From positions 16,444-80,443 of the forward strand of contig NZ_JAXQNN010000008.1 of the NCBI RefSeq assembly GCF_034427455.1: a stretch of DNA of 64,000 nucleotides, in the 5' to 3' direction. Position numbers and translations under genes: made by a program. Below the pieces are notes generated by a model that worked only from the letters and a program-made list of their open reading frames with translations, had not been told where the DNA came from and did no database searches. Of this stretch, positions 8,463 to 17,231 are shown in pieces. Source of the DNA: Jeotgalibacillus haloalkalitolerans. Lineage in GTDB: Bacteria > Bacillota > Bacilli > Bacillales > Jeotgalibacillaceae. Positions within the stretch are counted from its first letter, which is position 1; every line of letters begins with the position of its first letter.

Positions 8463-8828
8463 ATGATCTCTTTTTTGATTACCTTTCAACGAATGATGCG
8501 TGCCATTTTAAGAGGGTTAAAGGAACCTGAATTTCAAGTACTGCTGACACTTACGATTTTCACTTTGATCTCAGGTACGATTTTTTACAGTACAGTTGAA
8601 AACCTGCGTGTGTTAGATGCTCTCTACTTTAGTGTGACTACGCTTTCTACTGTGGGTTATGGGGATTTCTCGCCTCAGACTGATTTCGGAAAAGTATTTA
8701 CTATTGTTTATATTTTTGCGGGGGTTGGCATTATCATCGGGTTTGCGACGAAGATCTTTGAGCTGGCCAGTACACATCAGATGGAATTGAAGAAGAGGAA
8801 GGAGCAGAAAAAGAGTGATTTGGAGTGA
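8463..8828 (+). CDS. Two-transmembrane potassium channel (Ion_trans_2 family)
   Basis: 121 residues and the only plus-strand gene in the window. It has two membrane helices (about residues 25-45 and 78-98) flanking a pore loop with selectivity filter TVGYGD (about residues 63-68), the hallmark of K+ channels. The C-terminus is a short Lys/Glu-rich tail with no RCK/TrkA domain, so gating ligands are not evident. AAAGGAGG lies 6 nt before the ATG. It ends convergently with rpsI, with a periodic repeat array beginning at its stop codon and a shared hairpin terminator beyond it. Confidence 0.88.
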   Translation: MISFLITFQRMMRAILRGLKEPEFQVLLTLTIFTLISGTIFYSTVENLRVLDALYFSVTTLSTVGYGDFSPQTDFGKVFTIVYIFAGVGIIIGFATKIFELASTHQMELKKRKEQKKSDLE

Positions 8829-9004
8829 AGACGTCGCGGATGGATATGACCTGGGATTTTACGGATGTGACCCGAAAATTTCTGAATCTGACCTGAAAAA
8901 AGTCTCGTTTCAGGAAAATGTGATCTGAAAAATCCGGAAAGTGACCCGAGATTTTGCGGATATGAACCGAAATCATTTAAATGTGATCCAAAACCTCATA
9001 CACA
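8826..9004 (+). repeat. 21-bp periodic array A (TGACCYGAAAA family)
   Basis: Degenerate units start at 8847, 8868, 8889, 8921, 8942, 8963 and 8984; the K+ channel stop TGA at 8826 is in register as a possible first unit. Spacing is 21 bp except for one 32-bp step (8889 to 8921). Consensus is TGACCYGAAAATTT, two or three variable bases, then GGATG. The array fills the space between the K+ channel stop and the rpsI terminator. Confidence 0.8.
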
Positions 9005-9060
9005 TCCAGCTCCACCTCTACTAAGTAAAGTAGAAAAAATTCTATCTATAAGACCATAAG

Positions 9061-9092
9061 AAAAACCCCCAGGCATCTGCCTGAGGGTTTTT
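9061..9092 (-). terminator. Intrinsic terminator of rpsI, symmetric for both strands
   Basis: A stem of five A-T pairs plus CCC..CAGGC / GCCTG..GGG around loop ATCT has T-runs on both strands. It closes the rplM-rpsI transcript on the minus strand and can stop readthrough from the K+ channel gene on the plus strand. Confidence 0.85.
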
Positions 9093-9109
9093 GTAAGCGA
9101 AAAAGAAAA

Positions 9110-9502
9110 TTAACGCTTTGAGAACTGAGGTGCACGACGTGCGCCTTTAAGACCTGGCTTCTTACGCTCTTTCATACGAGCATCACGAGTCAGAAGACCT
9201 GCGCGCTTAAGTGAGCCACGGAATTCTGGATCTACTGAAAGAAGTGCGCGGGAGATTCCGTGACGGATTGCTCCAGCTTGTCCAGTGTAACCACCACCGT
9301 TAACATTTACATGAACGTCATAGTTTCCAAGCGTTTCAGTAATGTTAAGTGGCTGCTTGATTACTTCGCGTAGAGTTGCGAATGGGATATAGTTTTCAAC
9401 GTCGCGTCCGTTAATAACGATTGTTCCGTTACCTGGTACTAGACGTACACGAGCAGTAGAGCTCTTACGACGGCCTGTGCCGATATATTGAACTTGTGCC
9501 AA
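9110..9502 (-). CDS. rpsI: Small-subunit ribosomal protein uS9
   Basis: 130 residues, full length for bacterial S9, starting [20 protein letters not shown] and ending in the basic tail PQFSKR whose terminal Arg reaches the P-site tRNA. The start is a TTG at 9500-9502 preceded by GAGGAGG at 8 nt. It is 25 bp downstream of rplM and co-transcribed with it from the promoter at 10090-10118. A strong terminator follows within 20 bp. Confidence 0.98.
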   Translation of the reverse strand: MAQVQYIGTGRRKSSTARVRLVPGNGTIVINGRDVENYIPFATLREVIKQPLNITETLGNYDVHVNVNGGGYTGQAGAIRHGISRALLSVDPEFRGSLKRAGLLTRDARMKERKKPGLKGARRAPQFSKR

Positions 9503-9527
9503 GATAGTTACCTCCTCTTAAATTGAA

Positions 9528-9965
9528 TTAACCGCGTAGTTCGTACGCTTCTGGTTTTTGAGCCTGGTGCGGGTGCTCAGCGCCTGCATATACGTGAAGC
9601 TTTTTGAAGATCTGACGTCCAAGAGAGTTCTTTGGAAGCATACCTTTAATTGCAAGCTCCAGCATTTGACGTGGGTACTTAGTGCGCATTTCTAGTGCTG
9701 TACGCTGCTTAAGTCCACCTGGGTGCATGCTGTGACGGTAGTAGATCTTGTCAGTCAGCTTTTTACCTGTAAGATGAATTTTATCAGCATTAATGATGAT
9801 CACGTGATCACCAGTGTCAACGTTAGGTGTGAATGTCGGTTTGTTTTTACCGCGTAGAATCGCAGCTACTTCGCTTGCAAGACGTCCAAGAGTTTGACCT
9901 TCAGCGTCTACAACTAGCCACTTGCGTTCTACTTCGTGGCCTTTAGCCATAAATGTTGTACGCAT
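9528..9965 (-). CDS. rplM: Large-subunit ribosomal protein uL13
   Basis: 145 residues, the length usual in Bacillales, starting [20 protein letters not shown] and containing [18 protein letters not shown] and [13 protein letters not shown]13 is an early-assembly 23S rRNA binding protein. The ATG has GGAGG 7 nt upstream. It heads a two-gene operon with rpsI and is preceded by a ~120-nt leader with a nested hairpin that fits the L13 autoregulatory leader class. Confidence 0.98.
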   Translation of the reverse strand: MRTTFMAKGHEVERKWLVVDAEGQTLGRLASEVAAILRGKNKPTFTPNVDTGDHVIIINADKIHLTGKKLTDKIYYRHSMHPGGLKQRTALEMRTKYPRQMLELAIKGMLPKNSLGRQIFKKLHVYAGAEHPHQAQKPEAYELRG

Positions 9966-10020
9966 GAGTTTACCTCCTAAATAAGATTATATCGTTATGA
10001 ATCGCTTCATTAGTTTTGTT

Positions 10021-10077
10021 GTATTTATAACACTTCACTCGTTGTAAGGTCCGGGTTCTTACATGAGGGTGAAATAC
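10021..10077 (-). promoter_or_regulatory. L13-type ribosomal protein leader
   Basis: On the minus strand the leader folds as GTATTT / AAATAC outer, TTCAC / GTGAA middle and TGTAAG / CTTACA inner pairings around an apical loop AACCCGGAC. Its place directly upstream of rplM and downstream of the promoter fits the known L13 leader through which L13 limits its own synthesis. The family assignment is inference from position and fold. Confidence 0.65.
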
Positions 10078-10089
10078 ATACCATAGGCT

Positions 10090-10118
10090 ATCTTATAATG
10101 TTTGACACTCGTTGTCAA
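10090..10118 (-). promoter_or_regulatory. Sigma-A promoter of rplM-rpsI
   Basis: Minus-strand TTGACA (10113-10118), 17-bp spacer and TAAGAT (10090-10095). A TTGACA with a short inverted copy (TTGACAACGAGTGTCAA) covers the -35. Confidence 0.75.
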
Positions 10119-10170
10119 GGGGATGTCACACCCGGATTAGTTGTTTTAGTGATTTTTTTTATTTTTTGAT

Positions 10171-10343
10171 GGTTTTTTAAAAGTTGGCTGATGATTTCCG
10201 CTTCAGGGGGACGCTTTCCGTGGCCGGGCGGTGAGCCCGCAGGCTTCGCCATGCCTGGTCTCACACGTCCCTTCCTGCCACTGGAGTCGCCCCCTTCCAC
10301 TCCAATCATCAGCTGTGCAGAAACTCAAATGGACTTTTTAAAA
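10171..10343 (+). repeat. Dispersed palindromic element, copy 2
   Basis: The core at 10187-10313 is bounded by GCTGATGATT and its exact inverse AATCATCAGC. AT-rich flanks (TTTTTTAA and TTTTTAAAA) extend it to about 173 bp, the same length as copy 5. The inside is GC-rich with several smaller inverted repeats (CTTCAGGGGGACGC, GGAGTCGCCCCCTT). Confidence 0.8.
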
Positions 10344-10397
10344 TTTTATTAACAAGCACCGGAAAAATTGCTTTCTAGTACTGTCAGCAAGCCTCTT

Positions 10398-11132
10398 CTA
10401 GTAATTCACTTCCCACAAATATAACCCGTGGGCAGGAGCTGTTTTACCGGCAGCGCTGCGGTCTTTTGCTTCAAGCATCCTGACCACTTCTTCAGGCTCA
10501 TACTTGCCGTTTCCGACCTCAAGCAGGGTACCTGCAATAATGCGGACCATGTTGTAGAGAAAGCCATTTCCTTTTACACGGAAAATCAGTTCGTCTTCGA
10601 ATTCTTCGATTTTAATAAAATCAATGGTCCGCACGCGATCGATGACTTCTGTTTTAGCAGATGAGAAGCTTGTAAAGTCGTGCTCCCCTTCTAAATGGGC
10701 AGCCGCTTTACGCATGGCTTCTATATCAACTGTGTATGGGTAGTGTACGGCATAGTGACGTCTGAATGGCAGGGCTACAGGGCTTGTATTGACGATATAG
10801 CGGTATTCCTTCGTTTTTACATCAAAGCGCGCATGAAACGTATCTGGCGCTTCCTCAGCGCTTAATATGGCAATGTCATCACCGATCTTCTGATTCAGGA
10901 TGACCGGCCATTTCGCAGCGGGCACCTGAAGGTCTGTATCGAAATGAAAGACCTGTCCCATTGCATGAACGCCTGCATCTGTTCGGCCGCTCGCTGTGAT
11001 GCGGACAAACCTGCCTTTATGCACTTCACTGAGTGCCTGTTCAATCTCTCCCTGCACAGTCCGCTGTCCGGGCTGCACCTGATAGCCGTAAAACTGTGAG
11101 CCGTCATACGAGACGGTGCATTTAATACGCAT
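10398..11132 (-). CDS. truA: tRNA pseudouridine(38-40) synthase TruA
   Basis: 244 residues from the ATG at 11130-11132, which has AAGGAG 8 nt upstream; a GTG three codons earlier overlaps that binding site and is rejected. Motifs: YDGSQFYGYQVQPGQRTVQGE, and the catalytic Asp in ASGRTDAGVHAMGQ, plus FLYNMVRIIAGTL near the C-terminus. TruA isomerises uridines 38-40 of the tRNA anticodon arm. Last gene of the ecfA1-ecfA2-ecfT-truA unit, 12 bp after ecfT. Confidence 0.96.
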   Translation of the reverse strand: MRIKCTVSYDGSQFYGYQVQPGQRTVQGEIEQALSEVHKGRFVRITASGRTDAGVHAMGQVFHFDTDLQVPAAKWPVILNQKIGDDIAILSAEEAPDTFHARFDVKTKEYRYIVNTSPVALPFRRHYAVHYPYTVDIEAMRKAAAHLEGEHDFTSFSSAKTEVIDRVRTIDFIKIEEFEDELIFRVKGNGFLYNMVRIIAGTLLEVGNGKYEPEEVVRMLEAKDRSAAGKTAPAHGLYLWEVNY

Positions 11133-11144
11133 TGGTTTCACTCC

Positions 11145-11948
11145 TTAAATCCAAAAACGGAATGCTGCAAGAGCTGCTGCGAGCAGGACAAGTGATAGCA
11201 GCGCGAATGTATCGCGCGCCTTCCAGAATAACAGCCTGTATTTGGTTCTGCCTTCTCCACCGCGGTAACCGCGTACTTCCATTGCGGTTGCAAGATCCTC
11301 TGCACGCTTGAATGCATTGACAAACAGCGGAATCATCAGTGGCACAATGGCCTTGATCCGGTCTTTCAATGGTCCGCTCGACATATCTGAGCCGCGTGCC
11401 ATCTGTGCTTTCATGATTTTATCCGTCTCGTCCATCAGCGTTGGAATAAAGCGCAGTGCGATCGACATCATCAGCGCAAGCTCATGGGCCGGGAACCTGA
11501 TCTTTTTCAATGGATTAAGCAGACTCTCCAGTCCATCTGTAATAGAGATTGGTGTTGTCGTCAGTGTTAACAGAGAGGTCATAAAGACAAGCAATGTAAA
11601 TCTCATTGAAATAAAGAATGCCTGACGGATCCCCTCTTCATAGATTCTAATAAACCCAAGTTCAAATACAATATTCCCTTCACGTGCGAAAAACAGCTGC
11701 AGCAGGAACGTAAATGCAATCAGAATCATCACAGGCTTTAAGCCACTCATCAGAAATCTGAGTGACAGTCCTGAGAGCTTGATACTTGCGTAGGTAAATG
11801 CGGCTGCCACCACGTAGCCCCATACATCATTTGCAATAAAAATAATCGCAATAAAGGCAAATACAAAGATCAGTTTCGCACGCGGGTCCATCCGGTGGGC
11901 AATGGAGTCCGCCGGAATATAGCGTCCGAAAATCATTTTCTCCATCAT
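11145..11948 (-). CDS. ecfT: EcfT, transmembrane scaffold of an energy-coupling factor vitamin transporter
   Basis: 267 residues with membrane helices at about 25-65, 70-100, 110-130 and 245-265, and two cytoplasmic coupling-helix motifs of the Ala-Arg-Gly type (QMARGSDM around 182-189; MEVRGYRGG around 221-229). EcfT joins the two ATPases to interchangeable substrate-binding S components, so this is a group II module whose vitamins cannot be told from here. Two adjacent ATG codons could start it; GGGAGG precedes the first by 9 nt. Its ATGA overlap with ecfA2 implies translational coupling. Confidence 0.95.
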   Translation of the reverse strand: MMEKMIFGRYIPADSIAHRMDPRAKLIFVFAFIAIIFIANDVWGYVVAAAFTYASIKLSGLSLRFLMSGLKPVMILIAFTFLLQLFFAREGNIVFELGFIRIYEEGIRQAFFISMRFTLLVFMTSLLTLTTTPISITDGLESLLNPLKKIRFPAHELALMMSIALRFIPTLMDETDKIMKAQMARGSDMSSGPLKDRIKAIVPLMIPLFVNAFKRAEDLATAMEVRGYRGGEGRTKYRLLFWKARDTFALLSLVLLAAALAAFRFWI

Positions 11949-12805
11949 AATGGATCGCCTCCCTGCTTCAGCATGTCAGCGAGTTCATCCATTGTCAGGC
12001 ACACTTTTGGAAATGGTTTTCCTGCTTTTTCTTCAAGCATCCGCTGAAATTTCACAACCTCAGGCACACCAAGCCCCCACTTTGCAAGACGTGCTGTGTC
12101 ACTGAAAAGATCCCTCGGCGGCGCTTCATGCACCTTTCTGCCTTTATGCATCACCACAACTTTATCAGCGTAGCGTGCAGCGTCTTCCATGCTGTGTGTG
12201 ACGAGCACCAGTGTAATCCCGCGCTCTTTGTGCAGACGATAGAACATTTCCATCATTTCGCGACGTCCGCGCGGATCAAGTCCTGCAGTCGGTTCATCTA
12301 AAATGAGTACCTCAGGCTCCATTGCAAGTACACCGGCAATCGCTACCCTTCTCATCTGCCCGCCTGACAGGTCAAATGGAGATTTCTCCAGCACCTCTTC
12401 AGGCATCCCGACTTCCTTCAGCCAGAAAGCAGCGCGCTTTTTCGCTTCCGCTTCTGACACGCCAAAGTTCATCGGGCCATAGCAGATATCTTTCATCACT
12501 GTTTCCTCAAACAACTGCTGCTCAGGAAATTGAAAGACAATCCCGACCTTTTCACGGATCGGCTTGAGGTCTTTCTCTTTACGCCCGGCTTTTACAGTCC
12601 GGTCTCCAATTTGAACCGTACCTGAAGTCGGCTTTAACAGCCCATTCAGATGCAGTAAAAGCGTCGACTTCCCGGAGCCCGTATGACCGATAATCGCGGT
12701 ACACTGTCCTTCAGGAATTTTAAAGCTCACGTCCTCCACTGCTTTTTTTTCAAACGGGGAATTCGCCGCATAGCGGTACTCTACTTGCTCAAGTATGATG
12801 TCCAT
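11945..12805 (-). CDS. ecfA2: EcfA2, ATPase of the energy-coupling factor transporter
   Basis: 286 residues: ABC ATPase with Walker [10 protein letters not shown], signature [13 protein letters not shown], Walker [13 protein letters not shown] and switch His in LVTHSMED. Pairs with EcfA1 to drive vitamin uptake. The ATG lies inside the last 25 bp of ecfA1, with a weak GGTGA binding site, so its translation probably depends on ribosomes finishing ecfA1. It overlaps ecfT by 4 bp. Confidence 0.95.
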   Translation of the reverse strand: MDIILEQVEYRYAANSPFEKKAVEDVSFKIPEGQCTAIIGHTGSGKSTLLLHLNGLLKPTSGTVQIGDRTVKAGRKEKDLKPIREKVGIVFQFPEQQLFEETVMKDICYGPMNFGVSEAEAKKRAAFWLKEVGMPEEVLEKSPFDLSGGQMRRVAIAGVLAMEPEVLILDEPTAGLDPRGRREMMEMFYRLHKERGITLVLVTHSMEDAARYADKVVVMHKGRKVHEAPPRDLFSDTARLAKWGLGVPEVVKFQRMLEEKAGKPFPKVCLTMDELADMLKQGGDPL

Positions 12806-13617
12806 AACTCATTCACCAACTCTTCTTCCGTCAAAGGCTTCCGCTCAAGTGGAATACCTTTTTCGTTTAATACGTGCGCCATTTTCAGAGGAAACGGCAG
12901 ATCCAGCCCAAGGTCCACAAGCTCCTGACCAAGTGCGAAAATCTCCTCCGGTGTTCCTTCCCTGTACACTTCTCCCTGATTCATCACAATGATGCGGTCT
13001 GCCTTTGCAGCTTCTTCAAGGTCATGTGTAATGGACAGCACGGTCATCTCTTCCTGTCTCTTAAGCTCTCTTACAAGCTCGATCACCTCTGCACGTCCGG
13101 CAGGATCAAGCATGGAAGTCGCTTCATCTAAAATAATAATATCGGGTCTGAGTGCAAGCACACTTGCCATCGCAACACGCTGCTTCTGGCCGCCTGACAG
13201 ATGATGGGGCTCATGTTGAAGAAACTCATCCATCTTCACCTGCTTCAATGCAGTCTGAACACGCTCCACCATAATTTCCTGAGGGATGCCGTGGTTCTCA
13301 AGACCAAACGCAACATCATCCTGAACCGTAGTCCCGACAAACTGATTGTCCGGATTTTGAAACACCATGCCAATGTGCCGGCGCGTGTCCCAGACGGTGT
13401 CTTTATTCAACCCGATCCCTGCGATGGTGACAGATCCCTGTTCAGGGAAGTAAAGCCCGTTCATCAGCTTGGCGAGGGTGGATTTGCCTGATCCGTTATG
13501 TCCGACAATTGCTGTCCACTCACCTGATTTGATGGAGATGGAGACGTTTTTTAATACTTCTCTTTCTGTTCCGGGGTATTTAAATGTAATGTTCTCTAGT
13601 GAAATCATATTGCTCAT
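12781..13617 (-). CDS. ecfA1: EcfA1, ATPase of the energy-coupling factor transporter
   Basis: 278 residues with Walker [11 protein letters not shown]-loop FQNPDNQF, signature [13 protein letters not shown] and Walker [13 protein letters not shown]. First gene of the ecf-truA unit. The ATG has AAGGAG 10 nt upstream. No convincing promoter is visible in the ~50 bp between it and the palindromic element copy at 13671, so transcription may come through the rplQ region or from a weak local site. Confidence 0.95.
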   Translation of the reverse strand: MSNMISLENITFKYPGTEREVLKNVSISIKSGEWTAIVGHNGSGKSTLAKLMNGLYFPEQGSVTIAGIGLNKDTVWDTRRHIGMVFQNPDNQFVGTTVQDDVAFGLENHGIPQEIMVERVQTALKQVKMDEFLQHEPHHLSGGQKQRVAMASVLALRPDIIILDEATSMLDPAGRAEVIELVRELKRQEEMTVLSITHDLEEAAKADRIIVMNQGEVYREGTPEEIFALGQELVDLGLDLPFPLKMAHVLNEKGIPLERKPLTEEELVNELWTSYLSK

Positions 13618-13670
13618 TGTTCCGGAACTCCTTTCATCTATTCTCTGCTCTGCTTATTACTTCAAGAACC

Positions 13671-13797
13671 GCTGATGATTTCCGCTTCAGGCGGACGCTT
13701 TCCGCGGCCGGGCGGTGAGCCAGCAGGCTTCGCCATGCTCTGTCTCACATGTCCCTTCCTGCCGCAGGAGTCGCCGCCTTACGCTCCAATCACCAGC
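13671..13797 (+). repeat. Dispersed palindromic element, copy 3
   Basis: 127-bp core with ends GCTGATGATT and AATCACCAGC, internal TTCCGCTTCAGGCGGACGC and CGCAGGAGTCGCCGCC. Same core length as copy 2. The AT-rich outer arms seen in copies 1, 2 and 5 are not recognisable. Confidence 0.8.
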
Positions 13798-13826
13798 TGA
13801 GCTTTCATTTATAGTTAGCTTACTTC

Positions 13827-13855
13827 TTACAAAAGAGAATACCTCAGTCTATTAT
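13827..13855 (+). promoter_or_regulatory. Candidate plus-strand promoter for an unannotated RNA
   Basis: TTACAA (13827-13832), 17-bp spacer, TATTAT (13850-13855). No open frame with a binding site follows before the hairpin plus T-run at 14078-14126, so it could start a ~265-nt non-coding transcript. Promoter-like pairs are common in AT-rich DNA. Confidence 0.3.
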
Positions 13856-13880
13856 CTATATATTTAAAATCACATTCAGA

Positions 13881-13926
13881 GAATTGATTGTAGTGGAAAT
13901 CATCCCTCTGAAGCGGAGATCAATTC
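13881..13926 (-). repeat. Collapsed remnant of the palindromic element
   Basis: 46 bp with perfect 8-bp ends GAATTGAT / ATCAATTC. Read on the minus strand it joins the left end of the element (TCCGCTTCAGAGGGA) directly to its right end (CCACTACAATCA), as if the centre had been deleted. Confidence 0.6.
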
Positions 13927-13993
13927 TCGTTTATTTTTATACTAAACTCCATCAAACTCTCCCCTGAGTTTAACATAGCTTAATACAAAAAAA

Positions 13994-14021
13994 GCGCGCA
14001 CCTCATTCAAGGAAATGCGCA
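13994..14021 (-). terminator. Candidate second terminator downstream of rplQ
   Basis: On the minus strand GCGCA / TGCGC with an inner CCT / AGG pair is followed by a run of seven T. The 3' arm is shared with the 11-bp inverted repeat GAATGAGGTGC, so two alternative folds are possible. Confidence 0.45.
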
Positions 14022-14077
14022 AGTTTGTGACTTATTTATTTCCGTTTCCATTGTGACGATGGATGAATGAGGTGCTT

Positions 14078-14126
14078 AGAGCTAGACGGGACAGGCGGAC
14101 CTGCCCATCGTAGCGCTCTGCTTTTT
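14078..14126 (+). terminator. Candidate plus-strand terminator hairpin
   Basis: AGAGC / GCTCT base, GGG / CCC and CAGG / CCTG upper stem with loop CGGA, followed shortly by TTTTT at 14122-14126. It faces away from any annotated plus-strand gene. Confidence 0.4.
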
Positions 14127-14145
14127 GCGTGTCGTATGAATCGTT

Positions 14146-14182
14146 AAACAAAGAGGGCGAGAGCAGTTAGGCTCCGCCCTCT
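14146..14182 (-). terminator. Intrinsic terminator of the S10-spc-alpha transcript after rplQ
   Basis: Minus-strand stem AGAGGGCG-GAGC / GCTC-CGCCCTCT, loop CTAACT, one bulged base, followed by TTTGTTT. It lies 16 bp after the rplQ stop. Confidence 0.8.
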
Positions 14183-14198
14183 CTGTGTGTAATCTGAA

Positions 14199-14579
14199 TT
14201 ATACTAATTCGATGATTACCATTGGTGCGCCGTCTCCGCGACGAGGACCAACTTTCATGATACGAGTGTATCCACCCTGACGTTCAGTGTAACGAGGTGC
14301 TACATCGTTGAAAAGCTTTTGAAGAGCATATACTGTAGACTCTTCGCCTTCTTCGTTCTTAACAGTTGCCTGATCGCGACGGATGAAAGCAGCTGCCTGA
14401 CGACGTGCGTGCAGGTCACCACGTTTACCAAGAGTGATCATTTTTTCTACTGTTGAGCGAAGTTCTTTCGCGCGAGCTTCAGTTGTTTCAATACGTTCGT
14501 TGACGATAAGGTCAGTTGTAAGGTCACGTAGAAGTGCTTTACGCTGAGAGCTTGTACGTCCTAACTTTCTGTAAGCCAT
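14199..14579 (-). CDS. rplQ: Large-subunit ribosomal protein bL17
   Basis: 126 residues, slightly longer than the ~120 usual in Bacillus, starting [20 protein letters not shown] and ending [21 protein letters not shown]17 binds 23S rRNA near the exit tunnel. It carries a small insertion ([11 protein letters not shown]) relative to short homologues. ATG with GGAGGG upstream. Last gene of the alpha operon, directly after rpoA and followed by a strong terminator. Confidence 0.97.
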   Translation of the reverse strand: MAYRKLGRTSSQRKALLRDLTTDLIVNERIETTEARAKELRSTVEKMITLGKRGDLHARRQAAAFIRRDQATVKNEEGEESTVYALQKLFNDVAPRYTERQGGYTRIMKVGPRRGDGAPMVIIELV

Positions 14580-14621
14580 GAAGGGTTCCCTCCTTTATTA
14601 AAATTCTGTTCTATCGGTCAA

Positions 14622-15566
14622 TTAGTCTTCTTTGCGAAGGCCTAACCCAAGTTCATCTAATTTCGCCTTAACTTCTTCAAGGGATTTACGTCCAAGGTTA
14701 CGCACTTTCATCATATCCTCTTCTGACTTGTTAGCCAGTTCCTGGACTGTGTTGATTCCTGCACGCTTCAGGCAGTTGTAAGAACGGACAGATAGATCAA
14801 GTTCTTCGATGGTCATCTCCAATACTTTCTCTTTCTGATCTTCTTCTTTTTCTACCATGATTTCTGCATTCTGTGCTTCGTTCGTTAATCCAACGAAAAT
14901 ATTAAGGTGTTCAGTCAGAATCTTAGCACCTAGAGCAACAGCTTCTTTCGGGCCAATGCTTCCGTCTGTCCAGACATCAAGTGAAAGCTTATCGAAGTTA
15001 GTCAGCTGACCAACACGAGTGTTTTCAACCTGATAGTTTACACGGGAAACAGGTGTGTAGATTGAATCAACCGGAATAACTCCAATTGGTAAATCTTCAC
15101 GCTTGTTCTGGTCTGCTGGTGTATAACCGCGTCCTCTTGATGCAGTTAAACGCATGCGAAGGTGGCCGTTTTTCCCAACTGTTGCAAGGTATAGATCCGG
15201 GTTAAGAATCTCTACATCGCTGTCGTGAGTAATATCGGCTGCAGTTACCTGTCCATCACCCTGAACATCAATTTCCAATGTTTTTTCTTCATCTGAATAG
15301 ATCTTCAATGCCAGTTTCTTGATATTCATTACAACTGTTGTGACATCTTCTACGACGCCTTCGATCGTTGAAAATTCGTGCAGTACACTGTCAATCTGGA
15401 TTGACGTTACTGCTGCACCAGGAAGTGAAGATAATAGGATACGACGCAAGGAGTTACCCAATGTTGTACCATACCCACGCTCAAGTGGCTCTACAACGAA
15501 TTTTCCGTACTTGGCATCATCGCTGATCTCAACCGTTTCAATTTTTGGCTTTTCAATTTCGATCAT
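14622..15566 (-). CDS. rpoA: DNA-directed RNA polymerase subunit alpha
   Basis: 314 residues, full length. The N-terminal assembly domain contains [20 protein letters not shown]. The C-terminal domain after the linker near residue 230 contains [19 protein letters not shown] and [14 protein letters not shown], which bind UP elements and activators. Two copies nucleate the polymerase. ATG with GGAGG 10 nt upstream. A 161-bp gap separates it from rpsK, unusually large within this operon, and holds a small hairpin (15600-15613). Confidence 0.98.
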   Translation of the reverse strand: MIEIEKPKIETVEISDDAKYGKFVVEPLERGYGTTLGNSLRRILLSSLPGAAVTSIQIDSVLHEFSTIEGVVEDVTTVVMNIKKLALKIYSDEEKTLEIDVQGDGQVTAADITHDSDVEILNPDLYLATVGKNGHLRMRLTASRGRGYTPADQNKREDLPIGVIPVDSIYTPVSRVNYQVENTRVGQLTNFDKLSLDVWTDGSIGPKEAVALGAKILTEHLNIFVGLTNEAQNAEIMVEKEEDQKEKVLEMTIEELDLSVRSYNCLKRAGINTVQELANKSEEDMMKVRNLGRKSLEEVKAKLDELGLGLRKED

Positions 15567-15599
15567 TCAAATTTACCCTCCTTCAAAACGTCGAAATCC

Positions 15600-15613
15600 C
15601 GGAATGTATTCCG
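15600..15613 (-). other. Small palindrome in the rpsK-rpoA gap
   Basis: CGGAATGTATTCCG is a 14-bp palindrome apart from its two central bases, located about 35 bp before the rpoA start. No T-run follows. Function unknown; it may pace or protect the message at the largest internal gap of the alpha operon. Confidence 0.35.
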
Positions 15614-15727
15614 AAATTCCCCATGTTTACGGTTCCCATTGTGCTTTACAACTGGATCTATCTTTTCTGTAAGAAGGAAACGCCTCTTCCAGTATTGACC
15701 AGAATCAGCCGATCTTATACAGAAAAA

Positions 15728-16135
<408 letters not shown>

Positions 16136-16143
16136 TTACCTAA

Positions 16144-16509
16144 TTATTTTTTCTTGTTCGCTACAGTCTTACGAGGACCTTTACGAGTACGTGCGTTATT
16201 CTTCGTGTGCTGTCCTCTTACAGGAAGACCACGACGGTGGCGAAGACCACGGTATGAACCGATTTCCATTAGACGCTTAATGTTAAGTGACGTTTCACGA
16301 CGAAGGTCACCTTCCACTTTGTAGCTGTCAAGGATTTCACGGATTTTGTTAAGTTCATCTTCAGTCAGATCACGAACGCGAGTGTCTTCAGAAACACCAG
16401 CATCCTTAAGGATTTGACTTGCAGTTGATTTACCGATACCAAAGATATAAGTTAGAGAAATCACAACGCGCTTATCGCGAGGGATATCTACTCCAGCAAT
16501 ACGTGCCAT
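16144..16509 (-). CDS. rpsM: Small-subunit ribosomal protein uS13
   Basis: 121 residues, starting [19 protein letters not shown] with the helix-turn-helix region [13 protein letters not shown] and the basic C-terminus [18 protein letters not shown] that touches P-site tRNA. S13 forms intersubunit bridges in the 30S head. ATG with GGAGG 11 nt upstream. Between rpmJ and rpsK in the alpha part of the cluster. Confidence 0.98.
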   Translation of the reverse strand: MARIAGVDIPRDKRVVISLTYIFGIGKSTASQILKDAGVSEDTRVRDLTEDELNKIREILDSYKVEGDLRRETSLNIKRLMEIGSYRGLRHRRGLPVRGQHTKNNARTRKGPRKTVANKKK

Positions 16510-16532
16510 TTACATGAGCACCTCCTTCATTA

Positions 16533-16661
<129 letters not shown>

Positions 16662-16684
16662 TTAGTGGTTCGGAGTGCAAAAGA

Positions 16685-16903
16685 TTATTTGTAACGGTAA
16701 GTGATACGGCCGCGAGTCAGATCGTATGGAGATAACTCCACAGTTACTCTGTCGCCTGGCAGGATTCGAATGAAGTGCATACGAATTTTGCCTGACACGT
16801 GTGCAAGCACAGTGTGACCATTTTCTAATTCTACCTTAAACATTGCATTAGGCAAAGTTTCAGCAACGGTGCCTTCAATTTCGATAACATCGTCTTTCGC
16901 CAT
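16685..16903 (-). CDS. infA: Translation initiation factor IF-1
   Basis: 72 residues, full length, an S1-like OB fold starting [20 protein letters not shown] and containing [20 protein letters not shown] and [15 protein letters not shown]-1 occupies the A site during initiation. ATG with GGGAG 9 nt upstream. It lies between the KOW-domain gene and rpmJ. Confidence 0.97.
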   Translation of the reverse strand: MAKDDVIEIEGTVAETLPNAMFKVELENGHTVLAHVSGKIRMHFIRILPGDRVTVELSPYDLTRGRITYRYK

Positions 16904-16924
16904 CGAACAAATCTCCCTTCTTTA

Positions 16925-17215
16925 TCAATCTTGCAGAGTGCTGACAAATGTCTGTACTGCATGACGCAGTTTTCCGTTTGTCACACGCCCTGTTTCGGAT
17001 ATACTATTTTGAACTTCAGGGGATACATAGTCGCATGAAGTCAAATGATGGATGTTTTTCTTTTTTGGCCGGTCAAACTTCCGGTTTTCACCGTCCGCAA
17101 TTAAAACAAACTTTTCATCTAACCGATGAATGACAACCGCATATACTCCAGTATCGCGGCCCTTGTTCACCTGCACAATTTGCCCTATCCCGGGGGGCGA
17201 ATCGGATTCAAACAA
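16925..17215 (-). CDS. KOW-domain RNA-binding protein (L14e-like)
   Basis: 96 residues beginning at a TTG (17213-17215) with AAGG 9 nt upstream. The first ~50 residues form a KOW-type module (PGIGQIVQVNKGRDTGVYAVV), followed by NRKFDRPKKKNIHHL. A homologous small protein is encoded at this exact place, between map and infA, in Bacillus (ybzG type) and clostridia. It is likely a ribosome- or rRNA-associated protein, but no function is established by the sequence. The C-terminal third (about residues 65-96) carries no motif I recognise. Confidence 0.88.
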   Translation of the reverse strand: MFESDSPPGIGQIVQVNKGRDTGVYAVVIHRLDEKFVLIADGENRKFDRPKKKNIHHLTSCDYVSPEVQNSISETGRVTNGKLRHAVQTFVSTLQD

Positions 17216-17231
17216 AAAGGATCACCTTCAA

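Larger units (their letters stand above)
13618..14145. other. Gene-free structured region between rplQ and ecfA1
   Basis: About 530 bp without a credible gene. It contains element copy 3 (13671-13797), a plus-strand promoter-like pair (13827-13855), a 46-bp collapsed element (13881-13926), and an 11-bp perfect inverted repeat GCACCTCATTC / GAATGAGGTGC (13998-14008 and 14065-14075). A GC-rich stem-loop lies at 14078-14119. See the separate entries and findings. Confidence 0.7.

Noticed and set aside
8306..8530. 74-codon plus-strand frame before the K+ channel gene
   Set aside because: Overlaps both cwlD start and the channel start in another frame; no binding site.
8734..8976. 80-codon minus-strand frame across array A
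   Set aside because: Product of the 21-bp period leaving one frame open; no binding site and antisense to the channel gene.
10115..10309. 64-codon minus-strand frame at the rplM promoter
   Set aside because: Runs through the element copy 2 and the rplM -35 region; no binding site.
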